DNA of 6,104 nt from Elusimicrobiota bacterium (GTDB taxonomy: Bacteria; Elusimicrobiota; Elusimicrobia; FEN-1173): the NCBI GenBank assembly GCA_016207625.1, contig JACQPF010000372.1:1-6104 (forward strand). Direction: 5' to 3'. The position numbers were made by a program, and so were the translations under genes. A model generated the notes under the pieces. That model worked only from the letters and a program-made list of their open reading frames with translations. It made no database searches and was not told the DNA's origin. Below, piece after piece: positions 6,022-6,104 of this stretch; positions within the stretch are counted from its first letter, which is position 1; the number at the start of each line of letters is the position of its first letter.

Positions 6022-6104
6022 ATGTCCACATTAATCGTCGTCGGCGCCCAATGGGGCGATGAAGGAAAAGGGAAAATCGTTCACCTGTTGGGGAAGAGAG
6101 CGGA
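6022..6104 (+). CDS. purA: Adenylosuccinate synthetase, N-terminal fragment (3' end outside window)
   Basis: PurA joins IMP and aspartate, using GTP, to form adenylosuccinate, the first committed step from IMP to AMP. Only 27 complete codons are visible. They contain the family's N-terminal signature, a hydrophobic strand LIVVG followed by AQWGDEGKGK, which forms the GTP- and IMP-binding loop. Asp13 is the expected catalytic base and Lys16 lies in the phosphate-contacting loop. The residue after KIV is His21, where E. coli and most relatives I recall have Asp. The ATG is well placed behind GAGGAG and the N-terminus matches the family's usual start, so the start is secure. The rest of the gene, over 1.2 kb by family length, lies beyond the window. 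The closeness to thyX suggests a nucleotide-synthesis operon. Confidence 0.96.
   Translation, partial: MSTLIVVGAQWGDEGKGKIVHLLGKRA

Overview
The window holds four protein-coding genes, all on the + strand: a 5'-truncated gene, two complete genes and a 3'-truncated gene. They lie in GC-rich, gene-dense bacterial DNA. Start codons include GTG, and Shine-Dalgarno sites such as GAGGAG and AGAGG are recognisable. No tRNA, rRNA, CRISPR array, insertion sequence or phage gene was seen. The source looks like an uncultured or environmental bacterium. Large Cys-rich secreted proteins with MopE-type motifs and a double-domain ThyX would fit Elusimicrobiota, Omnitrophota, Myxococcota, Acidobacteriota and similar lineages. 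An Elusimicrobiota-like host is my weak preference, and the sequence alone does not decide it.

Layout. Positions 1-1871 carry the C-terminal part of a membrane protein of unknown function: two hydrophobic helices followed by a large charged soluble region. An AT-rich intergenic island follows (about 1925-2005) with a good sigma-70-like promoter. It leads into 2076-4121, a secreted protein of 681 residues. That protein has a signal peptide, three repeats ending in a VHxxELR-like motif, and then a very Cys-rich region (about 15% Cys) containing a MopE-like Asp-rich motif.

The next intergenic stretch (4122-4388) has an unusual block of nested 12-bp repeats and palindromes at 4169-4210. It directly abuts a predicted promoter (-35 at 4213, -10 at 4236). 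That promoter probably drives thyX (4389-5999), a tandem two-domain flavin-dependent thymidylate synthase family protein. Only 22 bp later comes purA (adenylosuccinate synthetase, 6022 to the window end).

Functionally, thyX and purA look like a co-transcribed nucleotide-synthesis pair: dTMP supply plus the first committed step of AMP synthesis. The Cys-rich secreted protein and the membrane protein appear to be separate accessory or envelope genes with no visible link to the nucleotide pair. The points most worth a second look are the palindromic array next to the thyX-purA promoter, the two-domain ThyX with one degenerate signature, and the mosaic architecture of the Cys-rich exported protein.
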